A stretch of DNA of 64,000 nt from Toxonevra muliebris (Eukaryota > Arthropoda > Insecta > Diptera > Pallopteridae): positions 53,127,776 through 53,191,775 of the forward strand of contig OY829326.1 in NCBI GenBank assembly GCA_963691655.1. Direction: 5' to 3'. Below the pieces are notes generated by a model that saw only the letters and a program-made list of their open reading frames with translations, was not told the DNA's origin and ran no database searches. The position numbers and the translations under genes were made by a program. Positions 1-12,290 of the stretch are shown in pieces; position 1 is the stretch's first letter, and each line of letters starts with the position of its first letter.

Positions 1-676
1 GACACATAGTCTGCAAGGCATCAATTTTCGAAAAATTGAAAGCTACTAGAAATTGAATTTAATCATAATGAAAAAAGAACTGACGACAACTGGCAACTAG
101 CAACTGACAATGAATATGCCAAAAAGTTTCGAATGAAATCTTCCAATAAGAAATGGAAAAAAAGCTGCAGGCAAATAAAAAAGAGATTAAAATGCTTAAT
201 TTGAGTCCAGTAGAAGTTAATGCCGAAATAAAACAACAACAACAAATTTATTCAGCAATAAATAAAATTTGTACATCAAAATAGTTTAACTTTATGTATC
301 TTGACTTTGGGGTACACAAAGAATGACAAAACTTTTTCGCTTAAATATAAAATATGAAAAACTACTTACATATTTGAACTATGCACATTATGCACGTGCA
401 TTACATCATAACTCTAGCATATTCTTTTAGAGTTGTTGATTGTTGGCGGTGGGAAGTTTTTGCGGTCATAAAACAGTGGCGTGTTTTTTCCAAGACTCAA
501 GACTCTTTGCATATTGGTGACATCAGCTTGGCCGCCCACATCTGGAACATTTCTTCTTTCTTCTATGACAATTGCATCTGCATATCTAACTTTTTTCCAA
601 CCTTGACGAAAAGAAGAGATGGGACGAAAGAAATGAGTAGAGAAAAGAAAAAGAGTAGCCATGAGTAATTGACGGG
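1..676. other. AT-rich non-coding DNA
   Basis: No gene, RNA or repeat family is recognisable. Short overlapping frames on both strands show no domain and a composition typical of AT-rich intergenic or intronic DNA. A short CAA run lies near 233-243. Confidence 0.5.
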
Positions 677-878
677 GAGCCCGTGACAAAAAAAGTCCCT
701 AAATTTCTGAAGGATAGTTTTGTAATATTTTGTTATACTAATGAAATACATGAACATACTCTGGTCAGTCAGGTTTCGGTTAGAACAGGTGGCTTTCAAA
801 CATGTCGAAAATACGAGGATAACAAAATATTACAAAACTAGACTTTAGAAAGTCAAAGGCTTTTTTTGTCACGGGCTC
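677..878. mobile_element. MITE with two-tier inverted repeats
   Basis: The terminal inverted repeats are perfect over 19 bp: 677-695, beginning GAGCCCGTGAC and running into A7G, against 860-878. A second, internal perfect 21-bp inverted repeat lies at 716-736 and 819-839. The whole unit is 202 bp and has no coding capacity. No target-site duplication is obvious next to the termini, so the exact ends and the superfamily stay open. A non-autonomous DNA transposon is the simplest reading; a plain hairpin repeat is the alternative. Confidence 0.65.
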
Positions 879-883
879 TTGGA

Positions 884-2222
884 CTATAAGAAAAGATTAT
901 AGGAAACAGTCGGAAACAAATAGAAATAGTAAGGAAAGAGTAGGGAAGCGGGAAATAAACAAATAAGCAATATGGTAGGATCAAAAAAGCGGCAAGGAAT
1001 GAATAGAGAAGATGCGTGGAAGCAGTAGAGAAGCGGTAGGTAAGATTGGAAAAGGGGGTACTGAAGAAGTACGAGAAACTGAAACAAGAAGAAGTAGAGA
1101 AAAGGAGAGAAAGGAGTAGAGAAACGGAGTGATGAAACAGAGAAGCAATACGAAAAGAAAGTAGTAAAGAAGCGGTAAGTAAGAACTGGAGAAACGATAG
1201 GGAAGGAGTAAAGGAAGCAGTACGAAAGGAATGGAGATGCAGAAAGGAATAACTTGAGAAGCGGGTAAAAAAGTATAGAGAAAAATGGTAGGGGAAGAAC
1301 TAAAAAAGTGAGGGGGGAGGGAACAAAAGTTGTAGGTAATGGATAGTGGCTAAGTACAGTGTAAAGAAAGGGTAGGGAAAAGTAGGGAAAGCTTAAACTG
1401 TTGGTAAGAAGTGAAAAACAGTAAGGAATAAGTAAGTAAGCCAAAAGGGAGTTTCGAAATATTAAGGATAGGATAAGGATAGAGTAAGAAAGCAATACGG
1501 AAGAAGTGCAATAAGAAAGCCATAAAGAAGAGGAAAAATTCATAACATTGGGAAAGGTATAAACAATAAATTCAGATGGAGTGTACTTAGGTACTTAGGA
1601 AGTAGTAGAGAAGTGGAATGGAAGAGCTAAAAAAATGGAATGAAAGAGGTTGAGATGCACTAGAAAGAGATAAAACAGGGGTAAAAAATAGGAAAGTGGT
1701 AGGTAAAGAAACTGTAAAGAAAGAGTGAATCAATGTTTAAAGAGGAGATAACAAAACAGTAAAGAAACATTTGAGCCAGTATAGATCAGCGTACAGAAAT
1801 GGTAGGAAAGAACAGAGAAATTGTCGGAAAGCATCGAAACCTTGGCATGCATGAAGTAAAGAAATGGTACGGCAAAAGTAAGAAGCAGTCAGTAAGAACT
1901 AATGTGGCGATAAAAAAACAGTAGGAAAACTCTTACGAAAGGTTAAGGAAAGTATATAAAAAAAGTGACGGGTAAAGAATGGTGAAACTTTTGAGCTCTA
2001 AGCAAGGGCTTAGCATAGCCAATTCGAAGTTAAAAAAAAAAAAAAAACAGCAGGAAAGTATTAAGCAACGAAGCATTTAGAAATAATTAAAGAAACAGTT
2101 GGCCAAGAATAGAAAGAGAGTAGAAAAGGGATACAAAAACAGGTTAGAGAGTTTCATAAGAATCTTTTCGAGAAGTTAGGTAAGGGTTGTGGTAGCAATG
2201 AGCTACAGAAACGGATCCGTTA
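884..2222. repeat. Purine-rich degenerate minisatellite
   Basis: About 1.3 kb of almost pure A/G on the plus strand. It is built from loosely repeated ~17-25 bp units of the type AGTAGAGAAGCGGTAGG, with variants such as GAAGCAGTACGAAAGG. The long minus-strand frame at 884-1543 (S/L/F/Y-rich) arises only because the complement is pyrimidine-rich and lacks stops; it has no domain and is not annotated as a gene. Confidence 0.7.
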
Positions 2223-2677
2223 CGGAAGGAGAAGAAAAATCATGTGGAAGAACCACATAATACAGGCCATTTGGGTTTCTCATGCAATTTTATGCACTGA
2301 CCGAACCTGTCAGGCAAAAAAAATATTAATTAAAAAAGTCGATATTAGCCCTTTTAGCCAAATTTTCCGTGCTCTAATTCTTAAAAACCTCAAAGGCCTG
2401 TATTATCTATGCAAAAAATAAACTCCAAAGAACATTAGGGAAATCATACCAGATAAATTATACGAAACCAATGAAAAAGAAAAACTGAAAAACTATAAAG
2501 AAATAAAACGTAAAAAACACTAGAGCAGTACAAAAAAAATGCTATGAAAAAAGTCCGAAAACCATAGGGAAGAGATGAAGAAAGCAACTGTTAAGAAGTG
2601 ATAAGAAATTTGCAAGAAAGAAAGTGACGTTAAATAATAATATTGTAAGTTTGGAGTGTTTGACGATTACCAATTCT
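2223..2677. other. AT-rich spacer
   Basis: Nothing recognisable. It separates the purine-rich repeat from the left TA of the DD37E transposon. Confidence 0.45.
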
Positions 2678-2679
2678 TA

Positions 2680-3980
2680 AAGCGCGGTTCACGCCAAATG
2701 GCACGCTTTGTTGTGGTCACCACGTCGCCCCTAGTCATAAGAACAACAAATTTTTTACTGGGATTTGTTAACAATACCGTTACCATTAGTTGATAAATTT
2801 TTCATATTAATTGATCGCAAGTTGGTGTTTGTGTGCACAATGGAAGCTGCAAATAGAAAATTGATTGTGAACAAATTTATTGAAAATCAGTCGTGGTCTG
2901 GTTCAAAGATTGCGAAAGTGTTAAATATCTCCAAAAGAACGGTATGTAGAGTTATAAAACGATATAAAGAAACCCTTAGTGTTGAAAGAGCTAAAAAAGT
3001 TGTGAACAAAACGGAAACCACCAACCTAAAATTAAAGGCAAAGATCTTGAGGTCCATCAAAAGCAATCCCGGACTATCGGATAGCGATCGTGCCAAAAAA
3101 TTCAATACCAGCAAAAGTACTGCTAGACGAATACGCATAAAAGCTGGGCTAAAGTGCTATCGTGCTATAAAATATCCAAATAGAACAGACAAACAGAATT
3201 TGCTGGCCAAAAAACGTGCTCGTCTTCTTTACAATAATATTTTGACCAAATTCAATGGATGCGTTATTGCGGATGACGAATTATACGTAAAATTTGATCT
3301 TAAACAGCTTCCAGGTCAAAAATTTTATATGGCAACGAATCGTGATAATGTACCCTCAAAATTCAAGTAAATAAAAATGGATAAATATGCAAAGAAAGCA
3401 ATGGTGTGGCAGGCTATTTGCAGCTGTGGTCTCAAATCCAGGGCATTTGTGACATCCTCTTCTATGACGTCTGATATTTACATCAAAGAGTGCCTTTCGA
3501 AACGACTATTGCCATTTGTTCGTCACCACCATTCGCCAATGTAGCTTTGGCATGATTTAGCCAGTTGCCACTACTCTAAGAAAACCATGGATTGGTATCA
3601 GACAAATAAAGTAGATGTAGTGCCCAAATATATGAATCCACCCAACTGCCCCCAGCTTCGACCGATCGAAAAGTACTGGGCTATTACAAAATATAAGTTG
3701 AAGAAAAATGCAGGTATTGTCAAAAATGTGAATTCAATGTTACTAAAATGGAACCAAATAGCCGCAAAAGTATCCAAAGCGGATGTTCAAAGGTTGATGG
3801 GGTCCATTAAAAGGAGTACCCGGAACTTTTTGCACAACAAAGAAATTTAAATCTTTTAATATTATAGTATTAAAACACAATATTAAACTTATCATTTAAT
3901 GCATTATTTGTTATTCTGAGTGTTCTGGTTAAAAAGATACAGCAACTTTCCTGCGTGCCAATTTTGCGTGAACCGCGCTT
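2680..3980 (+). mobile_element. DD37E mariner/Tc1-superfamily transposon
   Basis: A complete 1,301-bp element. The ends are imperfect terminal inverted repeats: left AAGCGCGGTTCACGCC (from 2680), right ending GCGTGAACCGCGCTT (to 3980), with similarity extending inward about 28 bp (both arms contain GGCACGC). It is flanked by TA dinucleotides at 2678-2679 and 3981-3982, the target duplication of this superfamily. One transposase frame fills the interior. Length, TIRs, TA sites and the D-37-E spacing all fit the ITmD37E group known from mosquitoes and other insects. Family assignment rests on motif spacing, not on a database search. Confidence 0.88.
2840..3850 (+). pseudogene. DD37E transposase with two nonsense codons
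   Basis: One continuous frame of about 336 codons, broken only by TAA at 3368-3370 and TAG at 3542-3544; no frameshift is needed. The chosen start (MEAANRKLIV, 2840) begins a helix-turn-helix DNA-binding region (SGSKIAKVLNISKRTV), followed by a second HTH-like stretch near NTSKSTARR. The catalytic triad is visible: the first Asp in ADDELY (codons 3272-3277), the second in HDLASCHY (3554-3556), and Glu in RPIEKYWA (3668-3670), with 37 residues between the last two. An upstream in-frame ATG exists at 2765, but the DNA-binding domain starts at 2840. The transposase would cut and paste the element by binding its TIRs. The two stops make this copy inactive unless read through. Few lesions suggest a fairly recent insertion (inference). 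Confidence 0.87.
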
Positions 3981-3982
3981 TA

Positions 3983-4880
3983 TATAGTTGCCAACTGAAG
4001 AACCCACAAAAATTATGGATTTTTCATTAGAGAATTTTTAAATTCTTATGATGCATCCCACAACTACATCGATCAATGTTTCGAATGGCCAGTTTTTCCT
4101 TTATCACACATAAAATAAGCAAGTCTTTAAAAATTTTTGATTGGTAAAGATGCATTAACTCATTAAGTTCTAATGATGCGTATACGCACAAAAAAGAAGT
4201 ATATTTTAATGCAGATTAAAAAAATTATCATAACACAAAATCATAATCACAGTTGTTCTAACGCGAAGAAAGAAACTTTAAAAAAATTCGATAATACCAT
4301 TTGCCGTTTGAATTTGTAACGAGTGATTGAAGATTTTTTGGTTTTTAAGTGGTTCGCTCTCGGACTTAATGGGCTAATTACCACTGTTAAAAAAATCGAT
4401 TTTCCAAAAACCTTTACAAAAAATACCAAATATTCTTATAAACTCGAAAGCTTAGACCAAACTATCGACTGCAAGATACGATTTCTGAATAAAATATTCA
4501 TTTACCCTTAGTAAATTCCTACAAATTACAATTTATCCACATAAATTAGCAACTGTCAGCTCCCCGCTGATGCGCCACTGTTAAGCGTAACATATTTTTT
4601 TACCACATAAAAGAAGTACTATTCCGTATTGTATTGTATGCATTTACCATGATCATGGTTATTGTGCACAGAAACTTTTTTCAGCACAATGAGTAAATAA
4701 ATTTCATCAAACAATTTGACTTGAAGTAATAAAATAAAGCAAAACTGAGGAAAAGATAAGTTGAAAAAGGAAACAACTTAACTGCATTTTTACTATTTAC
4801 TACAACGACTATGATTCTTGTACTATTCGCTGATAAACAACATAAATATTTAAACTCTAGACATAACTCTCATAGAGAGA

Positions 4881-4919
<39 letters not shown>

Positions 4920-6632
4920 TGAGATTCATGCAAGCGAAAGTTCAACTGTCAAGGGTTGCCAAAGCAATACACTAAAGCTAAATTGAAAGTTCATAGTTAA
5001 AGCAGGAACTGCAGCAATTTTTCACGTTGCATTATAAAGCGATGTTACTGTGGCGGCTGCCTTCAGTTATAGCTACAGCAATTGTTGCCATATTGTTATC
5101 GCTGTTGTTGTTGCTGCTGTTTTTATGTATGCGCGATTTTACTGATTTAATGGAAATAGACGAAGAAGTAGCAGCAGCAACAGAAGCAAAAGGCATAAAA
5201 GCGCGTACAAAAATTTCTCATCAGCAACAACAAACACGTAACTCGCGGCAACGATGACGGCGACAAACGACAGACGGAAATACTGACTGTTTGGTGGCGT
5301 CATATAAGCGGCGAGCATTCATGATGATATCAGCTTAGCAGCAACCAACGACGGCAACGACCACCACTGTAATTTCATACGTATTTGATACGATTTTGGT
5401 TTTGTTAAAGTATTGTGAAGAGTGAAATAGAGAGAGAGAGAGAGAGAAAAGGGGACAGCAAAAGAGAGAATGACTTGGGTAGCTTAATGCTTTTTTTTTA
5501 TTATTTTTTTCTTTTTTACTTTCACTTTTGTATGCACTTCATGGCATTTTTTTATGCTAGCAATTGCTGTTGCAATTGTTGTTGCTTTTTACGCTTTCAG
5601 CATTCACTTTTTTGCATTTCATAATAAGCCGTAAAAATAAAAATATTTTTTTTATATATATGCATATATTTTCTTTCATTGTATTTCAGTGGATGTTGAT
5701 GATGTTGTTGTTGGCATTCGAATGAAAATTTGCTTGAAAAATAATAATAATAATTTTATTTTCAAGTAGGTAACCCTGAAATAAAAAGTGGGGTCCCATC
5801 GTCCGTCGTTGGTGCTTGATAGGGGTACTTAGAGTAAAAAGTTGTTAGTAATAGTCGTTGCGAAGTGGCAGCGTGGCAGAGTATCACGATTATTTTACAG
5901 AAAATACATATATATTTTTTATTGTTTATTTTATACTTCGTTTTTTATCCTTGCAATTGCTGCTGCAGTTACGAGTACACCAATTGTTATGTTGCTGTTT
6001 CTACGCTGTTGTTGTTGTTTTTGTTATTGCCTTTGCAATTGTTGAAATGCAATTAATTGTAAAATGTGCCAGCAGCATTTATGTATTACGGTCCGACTTT
6101 TTGAAAGCGTTGTATGCTGCCTGCACAACTTGTAAATGATTAAATAAAACAAAACGCGGTTGAACATTGCAAATTTCGCAATATTGTTTTCCTCAAGTGG
6201 AACCGAAAATTGATATTTATTGAAATCAAAGTGCGTCTTTAGTATCCACTAGGGAAAATTCTTTTTTGAAAAAATATGTATTTACACTCATATTGCATTT
6301 TTTTTTCATATTAACTTTTTAATTTATTATTGTTTGTTATATTGTTTTATTTAAAATTAATTTTGCATTCAAGGATTTGCATTAGTTTTTTATGAGTGCC
6401 ACACTAAGAGCGAGATCCTTGAAACGCCTCTTAGGAAGCATACAGCATCATGCTTGTGCATGCTTGTGTTGGCATCACAGAGGCGATGAGGGGGTGCTGG
6501 ACGCTGCTATGGAAGTTTTATGGTATAAACACAACAAAAGCAGCCGGCTTCAGCTTCAACAACAAACACACAGAATTTTATGAACTTGTATGGAAAAAAA
6601 TTTCTGAGGCTAGCTGCCGCCTCAACGACGTT
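3983..6632. other. Non-coding DNA with GA, CTG and poly-T repeats
   Basis: No supported gene. It contains (GA)n tracts at about 4884-4919 and 5429-5447, CTG/TTG-type trinucleotide runs near 5100-5125, 5575-5590 and 5950-6030, and poly-T/AT stretches near 5640-5670. The small frames here (for example 5027-5257, Leu-rich then Gln-rich) follow the trinucleotide repeats and carry no domain. Confidence 0.5.
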
Positions 6633-6955
6633 ACACTAGATTCTATTCAAATTTTCTCAACTTCTTAATGTTTTTTCTCTTGTGAGAGGGGAAACATTCC
6701 TTTTAGTTTCTTCATTCTTTTGATGATTTTTGCACAAATAAACAATGTAAATAATTTCAATTTATGCAACAATTTTTTCAAATTACAGAATATTTAAGTT
6801 TTCTTTTTATTTTTTGATAATTGATAACGTAAATAAAAAAAAAACTGAGCTGTTAAAACAATAATCAAATCCAACTGCTTTTGTTTTGTTTTTCTTTTAC
6901 ATATTCTTGACGCTAGAGGTTGACGCTCTTATTGTGTTTATTCTTTCAGAAGAAG
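6633..6955. repeat. Diverged direct duplication, copy 1
   Basis: This segment runs from TAGATTCTATTCAAATT to the TTGACGCTCTTATTGTG motif and is repeated just downstream at 6992-7402 in the same orientation. Shared blocks occur in the same order: a TTCTCAAC/CCTCAACTTC block, CTCTTGTGA, TTTTGATGATTT, the AATCAAATCC/CATCAAATCCC block and GACGCTAGAR. Copy 1 lacks about 80-100 bp present in copy 2 around 7065-7140. No coding potential. Confidence 0.7.
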
Positions 6956-6991
6956 TAAGCGGTTGCTTTGGTTGTGTTTATAGCATGAAGC

Positions 6992-7402
6992 TACAGTAGA
7001 TTCTACTTAATTCAAATTCCCTCAACTTCATAATGTTTTCTCTCTTGTGAAAGGGCAAACATTGCCATATTTTTCCAAAAAAAAGCCAAGTGCTGCAAAG
7101 TTTTAGTACGAAAACATATGAATTTATTCCGAGTTTGGTTTTGTTTCTTGATTCTTTTGATGATTTCAACGATTTTACACAAAGGAACGAAGTAAATAAT
7201 TCTAATTTATGCAAAAATTGTTTTAAATTGCAGAATCTTGAATTGTTCCTTTTATTTTTTGGCAATTGACTACATAAATAAAAAATAAAATGAGTTATAA
7301 AAACAACCATCAAATCCCACTGCTTTTCTTTTGTTTTTCTTTTAAATATTTTTGACGCTAGAAGTTGACGCTCTTATTGTGTTTATTCTCTCAGATGAAA
7401 CT
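6992..7402. repeat. Diverged direct duplication, copy 2
   Basis: The downstream partner of 6633-6955, separated by only ~37 bp. It carries an additional segment near 7065-7140 (TTTTTCCAAAAAAAAGCC onward). Substitutions and small indels throughout indicate an old tandem duplication or two adjacent insertions of one repeat family. Confidence 0.7.
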
Positions 7403-10400
7403 GTGTCAAATAGTTTCTTTGAATCTATTTTAATGATTTCAAATATAAAAATATTTGGTTGATACTATTCAAAAATTATAAAAGAAACAAAATATAATTA
7501 AAATCATTATTTATTAAAGTACGCTAAAATAACATTGCTGTTTTTCCTAACTTAATACACAAAATAAAAATTAAAAGAAATTACTATTAAAACTATTTGT
7601 TCCACTTTGCGGGCAATGACATATAGAAATAAGAAAAAAGAAAACGGTATCTCATTTAAAGTTTGAGTGCGTGTATGTCGCTAATGATACCACAAAAACT
7701 GTCATCAACAACATCAAATCAACAGCACATCAGAGCAATAATATCAGCAGCAAACAGAAAACAGCAACAACATCAACGGCATCAACAAAATCATCATCAC
7801 AAATGCAATCAGCATCACTTCTCTACTTACATTAGACGGCCGCTGTGTAGCACAGCGGCGGCAGGCAGCAGCAAGCCAGCAAAGCACATCACATCAACAC
7901 TAATTTTATGTGATTTTTACTACTATTAGTTTCAACAACAGCGACAATAACAACAACAACAAAAATTACTAAATCCATACATACTTACATCAACTACTAT
8001 TAGTACTACATACTACGCATTAAGTACTACTTTCACACACATTCAAAACTAGAGTATGTAGTGCAAATAGTAGTGGAATGTACTAAAAAAAAAAAAAAAA
8101 AAAAAGAACATCATAAGTGTTTCACTTTCTGATGACATTGTCGCATTTGCATTATATTTTACATACTAACTACTTTGTATTAGTATTTGTAAATATTAAT
8201 GCGACATTACCTTGACATAGTGTCAGCTAAATAGTTAGTCAGCCAGTCAAGTTATTTAATAATAAGTACTATAAATATATATATATATATTATTTTTTTT
8301 TTGGTACCTATATTTCCACTACTTATTCATTAAATTTTTGTGCTACTTTAGAACCAAAGAAAAAAATAGTAACCTAAAAACGTAGGTTTCTTGTTACCTA
8401 CTTTTTTTTTCTAGTTTCCCTGCTTATTTTACTCTTACAACTCAACGTCAACGTGATGTTATTTGGCAGCAATTGCCAAACCAGCAAACAAAAAAATATA
8501 TTCAAGTTACTCTCTTGAGAGAGAAAAAATATTAGAAAAAATGCATTCATGAACTTTGAACCGAAATATGTCTGTCTGTCTATAAACGCCACAACGCAAA
8601 AAAAAAAAAAAAAAAAATTGCAGCCAGGTTTTTCAAATGTACTTATGTGGTATTAAATAAAGTGAGTGGTACGAGTATCTATGTATTATCTTTGTATATA
8701 TACGACAGAGGCGAATGCAAAAATAAATTTCGAGGGGTTTTTTGAAAAAACTTCTTTACCTTTTTTTTATTATTGAATCAGTAAAAGCAGTATGTTAGAA
8801 TTTATGTCAAATGTGCATAATCATGGAAAGCGGGATAGATATATCTGCACGCTCTTCTTCCAAAAACGCAAGCAGCACAGATAATACTGTATAATCCTTT
8901 CGATAAAATAAAGTTTCCTGATGGCAGCTAACATGCAATTTGCCTGTCTTTAGTCCCTCAATTGCTCTCATTTACGATTCTTGCAATAAACTGCATATAG
9001 TGTTCAAGTTTTGAACCAAAGAATCGAGATTTCTTTCTGGCCCGGAGGTCGCGGTTCTAGGATTTGGCTTTGAGGAGGTTGATTTTGCTTAGTTAAGGTA
9101 AAGCATTAAATATTGAATTTATTTTGAAATAAGAGGAAACCTAAACAGCCCATTGAATAATTCTTTTCATTATGAATCTCAAATATGTTCTCAAACGATT
9201 TAAAACTTCTTTATGCAGTAGCCGGAAGCATGGGTGTCGTCCCCATGGCATTACATTCTGGAATTGGAATTCTTTTCTTTGAAATTTATATTTTAGTTTC
9301 GGAACCAATATAAACCACTAATGACTAAAAAGAATTTTCTAAAACTAATCAAAATATTGTAGAGACCGAAGAATTTCTTAGTACTCCTTCTAGCCCATTT
9401 TACAAATATTCAGTTTAATAAAAATTGGTTTTATTGTGCCAATTATCACACACAATTTGCTATATCGTTAACTGTTTGTGATATTTTTGGCTTTTCATTG
9501 TTTAAAAATTTTTCAAGAGTGATAGTTAAAACAGAATCAACACGGCAGCGACACTGGCGTCCGACGAAAAGATGCCGTCCGCATCAAATGTTGTCGTATC
9601 GTCAGCGTCTTGATTACAATGAATGCGACAACGAAAAACTAACTTTCAATTCATTTCCCTTACATTGCAGGGTTGATAATTTTTTATCTTTCACTCTATC
9701 GCTTGTCAAAGTAGAATATATCTAATGAGCGACAGCTGCAATTGTAGTCATGTTCCAGTGGCGCAATCTCGCGCCCAAATCATTCGTCTCCATAAGAATT
9801 CATTTGTTTTAAGTTTTGACAGATAAAATCATGTCGCTGCCGCTTTGATGCTGTTCTAACAATTAGTACTTTTACATATTTTTACTTTGTTATCCATTAT
9901 AATGTCGACTTTTTGTGTAACTGGCTTCTTCTTTTTTACTCCAGGTACAAAATAGTTTTAGCTTAACTGATTTTAGTTTTTTTTTTTGCCTTACCTTATA
10001 ACTCTCCCTTCTTAAATTGTTATCCTTCGATCTTTTTTATCCCATGTGTTCTTTTCTCTAGTTACTTTTGTTCCAAAAAATCGAATTTGGGGTTACAAAT
10101 GGATCCGAAGGTGATTTTTCTGCTTACCTACAATTTTGTATGTTGATTCGATATTATTTTTATATGTGATCCGAAAGAGTTAAAATTGTTTGCAAATAAA
10201 CTGCATATATTGTCAAACTGAATCGCTAAAAAGAAATATCCGATAATAATATAATCTCTGAGATAGACGTCCATAATTAGTAATTTGAATTTTTTTTCCA
10301 AAATGTATTTAATACTAGTTTCGCTGTCCCGCCCTACCCAAGTTGGGGTAAAACGACTTCCTCTTGCCTAATATGCACATATGCTGTTGGGAGCTGCCAC

Positions 10401-11789
10401 GCCCAATTGTATCAAAACGAAAACATTGTGCCCTGAGATAGATAAATAAACAAGTCTCAGCCCTATTTAAGGCCTCAAAGTTCTCTAAGGAAAAGGCCTG
10501 AGCTTTCTTTTGACCCAAAACAAAAGAAAAGAAAATTATCCTTTTTTTAAAAAAAGCAAAACTATTTTTGATATCGAAAAAAAAATGATCTAATTTTAGA
10601 TTTTTTAAATTTGTTTTTCTTTTTTCAAAAATTTAATAAAAATCTGTCGAAAACACATTGGACAAAACTTTCTAAATCCAATAGGTGATTAGTTACATGG
10701 ATCCGAAACTGGGTCTGTTTGATGCCAAAATTCTTTCCCCTCCAGCTCGGCGATTTTCTAACCGATCTTGTTCAAATTTGGTGTGGTAACTACTACCCAA
10801 AAAGACTAAACTTTGTGCAATCTTTGGAAAAGTACTGACAATAAAAAGTACCTACAAAAAAGCCAAATAAGTGTTCTGAAATTTAAATTGCAATCGATAG
10901 CAAGTATCGTTGCAATGTCCACAGCATTTAAACCTACAGATGGTGGGAAGCAACGCATTTAAAAATGAGCCAAGTATTACCAGAAATCGCCATACACTGT
11001 TACAATTCGTTATACTGCAGAATCATTATTCAAGAACCTGCAAATCTGATACTGGAGAGTTTTGACCCCAAAAATTCCCCTTGATGTGCGTTAATATGTT
11101 TACATATTGAAATGAAATGACACTGGGCATTGTGTTGCCATTTTTCAGTTTCACATCTCCCTACTGCAAAAAATAGGCTGTTTTTACATGCGCTACTTGC
11201 TTCCTTTCTCCCTCTCTCACAACAACTTTCGGTCGCCCTCTTTTACCATTGTAGTGTTGATATTTGGTCGCCATAAATGCGGCGATAAAACTTCAATAAT
11301 ATTGTCAAATGGTTGCGGCACGTACACGTTCATACATTCAACGCGTCGCGTCTCTTTCCTCTTGGGTGTTCCCTTTAGCTCCCTTTAAGTCCTTTTTTGT
11401 TGTTGTTTCATGTTTACTCTAGTAAATGTGAAATAATAGAACAAAAACAAAACACCCAGCAAATGGTGTGAATGTCATACTGTGTTTGTATGTGTGTGTG
11501 AAATGGGTACAATATTTTCGAGTGCATCTTCGGTGGTCGTTTCAGATGAAGTTTGTTGGCAATTGATTTGCGGTTTTATTTTGTCGCTAGTGAAATTCAT
11601 ATTATAAATATAGTTTATAGCTATAAGGATAGCTGGGGCTTAACTAGGACGAGATTAGGCTCGTTTGGCTGTTTTTGTATTTAAGATAGCCATAAGCTTA
11701 GTAACTCTTCAGTACAGAATTGCTTCTATTAAAAACACAGTTCTTGAATATACATCCATTAGGTTACCTTTAAGCACCCCTAGGTACCT
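7403..11789. other. AT-rich non-coding DNA with microsatellites
   Basis: No supported gene. Contents: a CAA/CAG/CATCA-rich stretch at 7690-7810 whose frame gives a Q/H-rich peptide; poly-A at about 8085-8105 and 8600-8618; (TA)n near 8274-8290; and short TG runs near 11490. The stretch 10315-10518 is less AT-rich and holds an open minus-strand frame that I do not recognise. The stretch 11180-11400 is pyrimidine-rich and CG-containing, without a recognised element. Confidence 0.45.
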
Positions 11790-12290
11790 TAAAGAAAGAA
11801 GAAAAAAGAAAGAAGAAAAAAGAAAGAAGAAAGAAGAAAAAAAAAGAAGGAAGAAGAAAGAAGAAAGAAGAAAGAAGAAAGAAGAAAGAAGAAAGAAGAA
11901 AGAAGAAAGAAGAAAGAAGAAAGAAGAAAGAAGAAAGAAGAAAGAAGAAAGAAGAAAGAAGAAAGAAGAAAGAAGAAAGAAGAAAGAAGAAAGAAGAAAG
12001 AAGAAAGAAGAAAGAAGAAAGAAGAAAGAAGAAAGAAGAAAGAAGAAAGAAGAAAGAAGAAAGAAGAAAGAAGAAAGAAGAAAGAAGAAAGAAGAAAGAA
12101 GAAAGAAGAAAGAAGAAAGAAGAAAGAAGAAAGAAGAAAGAAGAAAGAAGAAAGAAGAAAGAAGAAAGAAGAAAGAAGAAAGAAGAAAGAAGAAAGAAGA
12201 AAGAAGAAAGATGAAAGATGAAAGATGAAAGTTGAAAGATGAAAGAAGGAAGATGAAAAGAACCGAAAGAGATGATAGAAGATAGAAGAA
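11790..12290. repeat. (GAAAGAA)n heptamer satellite tract
   Basis: A 7-bp unit repeated almost without error from about 11847 to 12210 (roughly 50 units), with degenerate edges: GAAAAAAG variants on the left, GATGAAA variants on the right. Because 7 is not a multiple of 3, every 21 bp encodes a 7-residue K/E/R period on the plus strand and F/L/S on the minus strand. The 187- and 182-codon frames here are therefore repeat artefacts. Near-perfect units suggest recent slippage or unequal exchange. Confidence 0.95.

Noticed and set aside
884..1543. 219-codon minus-strand open frame
   Set aside because: It is the complement of a purine-rich repeat; the residues are S/L/F/Y only and no domain is visible.
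7663..7929. Gln/His-rich frame as an opa-type protein
   Set aside because: It follows a CAA/CAG/CAT repeat; it starts and stops arbitrarily and has no flanking coding signal.
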